Below, one piece after another: positions 60,045-64,000 of a stretch of 64,000 nt of DNA. Numbering within the stretch: position 1 is the stretch's first letter; each line of letters opens with the position of its first letter. The translations under genes and the position numbers were made by a program. Source of the stretch: Artemisia argyi (taxonomy: Eukaryota; Streptophyta; Magnoliopsida; Asterales; Asteraceae); contig CM060693.1 of the NCBI GenBank assembly GCA_030686995.1, forward strand, positions 113,655,728 to 113,719,727, in the 5' to 3' direction. Below the pieces are notes generated by a model. The model ran no database searches, was not told where the DNA came from, and saw only the letters and a list, made by a program, of their open reading frames with translations.

Positions 60045-61256
60045 ATGCCTAAGACCACGGTTGGTGATGTCTCCAAAACCAAACAATACATTCCAAATGT
60101 CTCTTCTACTCCCGGCATGTCTCCTTCAGTTGCTTGTTTCTATCGTCCTATTGAAAATAGAAACATTCACGAAGGAAGAATTGTCGATCCATCCTTCTAT
60201 GAATCTGATCAAACCGAGCGAATGTTCTCCAATATTCGTTTTGAATGTCTTTTCCAAATCAACGAACTAATCATTCCTCGTTTTATCCTCGACTTCTATA
60301 GCCAAGTGACGGTGCAAACCGATCCCTACGGTCATCTTCTTATTTCCTTCATGATTCAAAATCAATTCATCACTCTTACTCTTGCTCAATTTGGACAAAT
60401 TCTTAGAATTCCATACAACGGCCAAGCCGTATTCTCAAATGAATGGGATCTTTCCTCTCTTGAAAGAAATCGTCCTCAGGATGGCCCATACTATTCTGAG
60501 ATTCCTACTCCTGAAGACATTCGTCGAATGCTTGAACTAGAACGTCGTACGACTAGTCGAGTAATCAAGTCGAAGAATGTCGATATTCATGCAAATCAAA
60601 TCCTCCTCAAAGAGCTAAGCCAAGATATGAAAAAGTGGGAAGAACTCATTCGCGAGAATGCGTTTGGTACTGGGGGTCACCGTGATCATGTCACGGCGAG
60701 CATTGCCCACATGTTATATTGTGTAGTTGCTGAAGAGCAATACAATTTGGCTTATCTTTTTATTCATCGAATCATGTCCGCCAAAAACACCCCAAATTCC
60801 AATCTTCCTTACGGTATGTTCCTTACACGACTTTATCGTTATGTCATGGAACATTACCCTCATCTTCAAAGGGATTACTACGTTCAAATCCTTCCTACTT
60901 TGAACCAACTCACTCTTGTTCGTACTCGTCGTTCTCGAAGTGACAAAGGAAAATCTCGTGTTCCTTTGTACTCTAGGCCTCGTGGTTCTACATCTCATCG
61001 TGAGGATGATGATGATGAGGAGGAAAACACCTCACGTGTTAGTACTCCATCCCCCACGACCTTTGTTGAAAATCTTTCCGACATAGACGAAACCGAGTAT
61101 CAAGTTCCTCTTCCTCATGAACGTACCGATGAGCTTCTCTTCACTCGTCAAATGTCCATTATCAACCGTCAACAACAAATACATGAAGAACTTCAAGGAG
61201 GATTCAAATCCGTTGGAAAGATGTTTAGGAAGATGATTGGGAAGAAGAAGAAGTAG
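60045..61256 (+). CDS. Intact accessory ORF of about 403 residues (plant transposon protein-like)
   Basis: Starts MPKTTVGDVSKTKQYIPNVS directly after a splice-acceptor-like TTTAG. The core reads FECLFQINELIIPRFILDFY, LTLAQFGQILRIPYNGQAVF, NAFGTGGHRDHVTASIAHML and LPYGMFLTRLYRYVMEHYPH. Blocks of the type I.P..ILEFY..., F...L...QFGQIL.IP and RDHV.A...HMLY are shared with proteins carried by many plant retrotransposons (Athila ORF1 / 'putative plant transposon protein' type, from memory). The C-terminal third is basic then acidic (REDDDDEEENTSRVS) and ends KMFRKMIGKKKK. No enzymatic motif. Being intact beside decayed neighbours suggests it was kept by selection or is recent. Function unknown. 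Confidence 0.75.
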   Translation: MPKTTVGDVSKTKQYIPNVSSTPGMSPSVACFYRPIENRNIHEGRIVDPSFYESDQTERMFSNIRFECLFQINELIIPRFILDFYSQVTVQTDPYGHLLISFMIQNQFITLTLAQFGQILRIPYNGQAVFSNEWDLSSLERNRPQDGPYYSEIPTPEDIRRMLELERRTTSRVIKSKNVDIHANQILLKELSQDMKKWEELIRENAFGTGGHRDHVTASIAHMLYCVVAEEQYNLAYLFIHRIMSAKNTPNSNLPYGMFLTRLYRYVMEHYPHLQRDYYVQILPTLNQLTLVRTRRSRSDKGKSRVPLYSRPRGSTSHREDDDDEEENTSRVSTPSPTTFVENLSDIDETEYQVPLPHERTDELLFTRQMSIINRQQQIHEELQGGFKSVGKMFRKMIGKKKK

Positions 61257-61400
61257 AAGACATTGGTGTACTGCTACTTGTTATTATTTGTTTCTATTAG
61301 ACATTTGTATGGTTTGTTATTTGTCCGACTTGTTCGGAAATACTTGTGTTATTTCTTGCTTATCTCTTGAATGATGTTTAGACTTTAACTATTATCATGC

Positions 61401-61743
61401 TGTTAGGATCATACTTTTGTATTTAGTCAAGTCTCGGTCATTACATTTTGTAATAGGTTGCTTTAGTATTTATTTCATTTAGTTTATGTTACAAGGCTTA
61501 TGTGTTAAAGCCCTATGGGCCTTAAAGCCCACGAATTAAGAGATAAGGAAGGAAGGGAGTGTTGCCCTAACTCCTTCCTTATAAATAGAGAGCTTATGTA
61601 AACATTTAGTTTGTTGGTTATTTGATTGTCTTAAGGAAACTCTTGCACTTTCACCTTTCATATTGTCTCATAATCAACCAATCTCTTCTCTCATCTTATT
61701 TCTTTCTAAATCATACTTGTGTTTACAAAATGGTGACCTAACA
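61401..61743 (+). repeat. 5' LTR of the terminal copia element
   Basis: 343 bp with TGTTAGG/CCTAACA ends. TATAAATAG at 61580-61588 is a good TATA box, placing the transcript start near 61610. Confidence 0.85.
61580..61588 (+). promoter_or_regulatory. TATA box of the copia LTR
   Basis: TATAAATAG, about 155 bp before the LTR end. Confidence 0.65.
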
Positions 61744-61745
61744 AG

Positions 61746-61759
61746 TGGTATCATTCGCC
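61746..61759 (+). other. Primer binding site (initiator tRNA-Met type, diverged)
   Basis: TGGTATCATTCGCC lies two bases after the LTR. The first eight bases match the copia consensus. Confidence 0.75.
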
Positions 61760-61985
61760 TAATAGAGATTGAAGTGTTGTTCTTATTGTCTACGTGGGGT
61801 TTCATCATATTTCTTCATCTTTTTTGCTTTTTTCTTGGTTCCTTACACTCAAATCTTAAAGCTTGGATAAGTTTTAAGGTTAATATAGTGTTTAGAAGCT
61901 TAGATATTGCATAAAGTATTGATCCTTGATAGGTTTTTAGGCTATTTTTTCATCAAAAAGTCATTTTTTGGATGAACAGTACGTT

Positions 61986-62508
61986 TTACGCGTAAGTTGG
62001 TCGAAAAAAGTACTAATTCCAGCTGTCTACAGTGTTTTTTGGTCGGTTTACGCTTAAGTTTTGGTCTAAACCCTTTTCTTACGCGTAAAATAGGTCTAAA
62101 CCCTTTTCCTACGCGTAACTGTGGTTAAAACCCTGATCCTACGCGTAACTTGCTCATCTACGCCTTAAACCTACGCTTAAGTTAGATCCTACGCGTAAGT
62201 CTGATTTACGCGTAATTTGCCAGAATCTACGCTTAAGCTTCATCAACGATCTTCTCCTCGTGTAACGGTGACTCAGTACTTCCCTAGCTTGGATAAGTTA
62301 GTGGAATACTTCGACTACGGATATCTTTCAAGCTTGGATAAGTTTGAAAGATTTGTTTGGTTGTTTAAACCTTACGCATAAGTCTAAACTTACGCATAAG
62401 CCTAAGCTTACGCGTAAAGAGAAAACTTACGCATAAACTATTAGTTTACGCATAACCTACTCTTTACGCATAACCTAAAGTTTACACGTAAGATTAAGTT
62501 ACGCGTAA
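61986..62508. repeat. Array of TTACGCGTAA-type palindromes in the copia leader
   Basis: Seventeen decamers of the form (T/C)TAC(G/A)C(G/A/T)TAA start at 61986, 62048, 62079, 62109, 62139, 62171, 62189, 62206, 62227, 62372, 62390, 62408, 62427, 62446, 62464, 62482 and 62499, plus one variant near 62158. The last eight are spaced 18, 18, 19, 19, 18, 18 and 17 bp. Spacers are variable and rich in CTAA. It lies between primer site and gag, so it is transcribed leader. Confidence 0.93.
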
Positions 62509-62601
62509 GAATTGAACTTACCCCAAGGATTTTGCAACTTACTCAAAGGAACGTGCATTTCAATCTTCTACAAAGATCCATTTCTACACAAGTGTTCTAA
62601 G

Positions 62602-64000
62602 ATGTCTCAACCACCTAATCATTACTTCCCTCATACTCAGCTACCTCAACATCAGCAGTATCAGCAACAACAATATCTTCCGCACCAAATGAATCAACAA
62701 CCTTCTCAAAAACAAACATACAATCCACTACATCATTACCTAATGATGCAACAACATCAAATCATTCCTCAACAACAACCATATCAAGTGCCACTACAAA
62801 ACACTCAATTTTCCTCCAAACAACCTCACTGGTTTGACAGAATGTGTGAAGTTATTACAACTCAACAATCCCGACATGAGGCAGGATCACTTGAAACACC
62901 TCCAATGCTTACACCTGGAAACTATGTTCAATGGTCAAGTTGATTCTTACGATTTCTTGAACTAAAGAAACCTCATGGGAAATTCTTGAAACAAGTGATA
63001 CTTGAAGGACCATTTGAGTGGCCAACAAGATTTGAAGCTGGGGATCCTACTGCTGATCCTCCACGTCCTCCTGGTGATAGACCTCTTCCAGAAACTTCAC
63101 TCACTGAAGAACAGAAACTACATCGTGAAGCTGATCAATATGCAATGGCTTATATACTTCAAGGTATACCAAATCCAATCTATCGAAGTGTCGATGCTCA
63201 AAAAACAGCCAAAGCTATGTGGGAACACGTTATCTCCTAATGGAAGGCACTCAACTGAACAAAGATGACATGGAATCCAAACTCTACATGGAATACACTG
63301 ACATCACAATTGAACCAGGAGAGACACTTGAATCCTACTATCATCGTTTCACAAATGTAGTCAATGATCTAGAACGTCATAAAATCACAGTACCAAGGAT
63401 CGCTGTGAACTCCAAATTTGTTGGTAGTCTTGGCCCTGATTGGCATAAATATGTGACATTTGTTCGTCAAACGAAGAATCTTCATGATGCTCCATATGGC
63501 TTGTTGTATGATTTTCTGAAACACCATGAACCTGAAGTGGAAAAAGATAGAGCTCTACGAGGAGGATACACACCAACACCAACACCAAATTCTTTGGCTC
63601 TCGTAGCTCAATCTCCCTATGCTCCACCACCAATGTCAAATCATGCATATGTTCAAGAGCAGAACTACTTCAGTTATCCACAATCTTCCACCTCGAACCA
63701 AATGGTCCCTTATGATTCATCTCCACAAGATTCTTCTACTCAACTTGTTCCGTCAAACAACAATGATGCTGTGTACTACTCCAACTCCAATGATGATGAC
63801 GATGATGACTTTAATACGTTGAATCAGGGACTTGCTCTTATTTCTCGTGCTTTCAGCAAATTCTCCAACAAAACAAACAACCGTCAACGTTCATCTTCTA
63901 ACACAAGGAATCAAGCTGTTGTTAATGATGGAAGAGTGGAAATTCAGAATCATAGCTATGGTCGATCTGGTTCAGGAAGCTCTTCAGGAAATTATAGGAA
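62602..64000 (+). pseudogene. gag: Copia gag, 5' part, with a stop and a frameshift
   Basis: Starts MSQPPNHYFPHTQLPQHQQY with a Gln/Pro-rich N terminus. The gag core follows (ETPPMLTPGNYVQW, LHREADQYAMAYILQGIPNP, KAMWEHV), then YMEYTDITIEPGETLESYYH, LGPDWHKYVTFVRQTKNLHD and a Ser/Asn/Gln-rich region open to the window end. A TGA at 62941-62943 replaces what is normally an Arg codon (CGA to TGA fits). Near 63230-63240 the frame shifts, and the remaining frame is open from ATG 63240 to 64000. Earlier in-frame ATG at 62512 is possible. Confidence 0.8.

Larger units (their letters stand above)
46953..61400 (+). mobile_element. Non-autonomous gag-only Ty1/copia element (TR-GAG type) with extra ORF
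   Basis: Plus strand. It has a 5' LTR (46953-47400), a primer site for initiator tRNA-Met (47403-47415), gag (47469 on, split by the insertion at 48038-56775 and resuming to 58068) and a second ORF at 60045-61256. No protease, integrase or reverse transcriptase is present between gag and the second ORF. The 3' LTR is not in the window, because another copia element starts at 61401. Gag-only LTR elements are known in plants as TR-GAG. Confidence 0.75.
61401..64000 (+). mobile_element. Ty1/copia element, 5' part, running off the window
   Basis: Has a 5' LTR (61401-61743), an initiator-Met-type primer site (61746 on), an unusual palindrome-rich leader, and gag from about 62602 to the window end. 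The five bases before the LTR, CATGC (61396-61400), should be duplicated at its far end. It is inserted in the 3' non-coding part of the gag-only copia element. Confidence 0.85.

Noticed and set aside
61986..62508. CRISPR-like spacing of palindromic repeats
   Set aside because: The repeat is only 10 bp with 7-9 bp spacers, in a plant copia leader with LTR and primer site; no cas context is possible here.

Overview
The window looks like plant nuclear DNA, most likely from the daisy family (Asteraceae). It is AT-rich, has (TA)n arrays and plant-type introns, and is built almost entirely of nested transposable elements. The Asteraceae call rests on remembered resemblance of the gag-pol proteins to those common in Tanacetum/lettuce-type genomes; it is inference. 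I found no complete housekeeping gene, rRNA or CRISPR array.

Layout. (1) 1-8553: the 5' part of a minus-strand Athila/Tat-type Ty3/gypsy element with LTR, tRNA-Asp-type primer site, broken gag and broken pol. (2) 8554-9521: flank with short tandem duplications. (3) 9522-42382: a proposed giant CACTA transposon of about 33 kb, with CACTACTACA ends, a TTT target duplication and ACCGGTTT subterminal motifs. It holds a plus-strand gene of small phase-1 exons fused to a Helitron helicase fragment, a family of repeated coiled-coil exons, an intact 109-residue ORF, a minus-strand B3-like pseudogene, a two-exon minus-strand gene and an RRM fragment. Younger elements are nested in it: a hAT MITE (13124-24233) containing a young non-autonomous LTR element (13204-24029), a MULE deletion derivative (29498-33126), a MULE-type MITE (39685-39974) and a hAT inside a hAT (40519-41775 and 40731-41678).

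(4) 42444-46455: the 3' part of a decayed minus-strand copia element. It is cut by an LTR of the TGATGAGTG family (46456-46952). That LTR is cut by a gag-only copia element (from 46953), whose gag is split by a second TGATGAGTG-family element (48038-56775). (5) 58069-61256: the gag-only copia element carries an intact 405-residue second ORF behind an apparent intron. (6) 61401-64000: another copia element begins here; its leader has an array of TTACGCGTAA-type palindromes at about 18-bp spacing.

Nesting order is fixed by target-site duplications read directly: ACATC, ACGGC, TCCATTAA, CCCGGCAA, AACCTTAAA and TAAAATAAA are all exact, and GTTGACAC/GTTTACAC has one mismatch. Elements lacking reverse transcriptase share primer site, LTR termini and protein segments with the autonomous Athila-like element, so trans-mobilisation by such a partner is the simplest reading.
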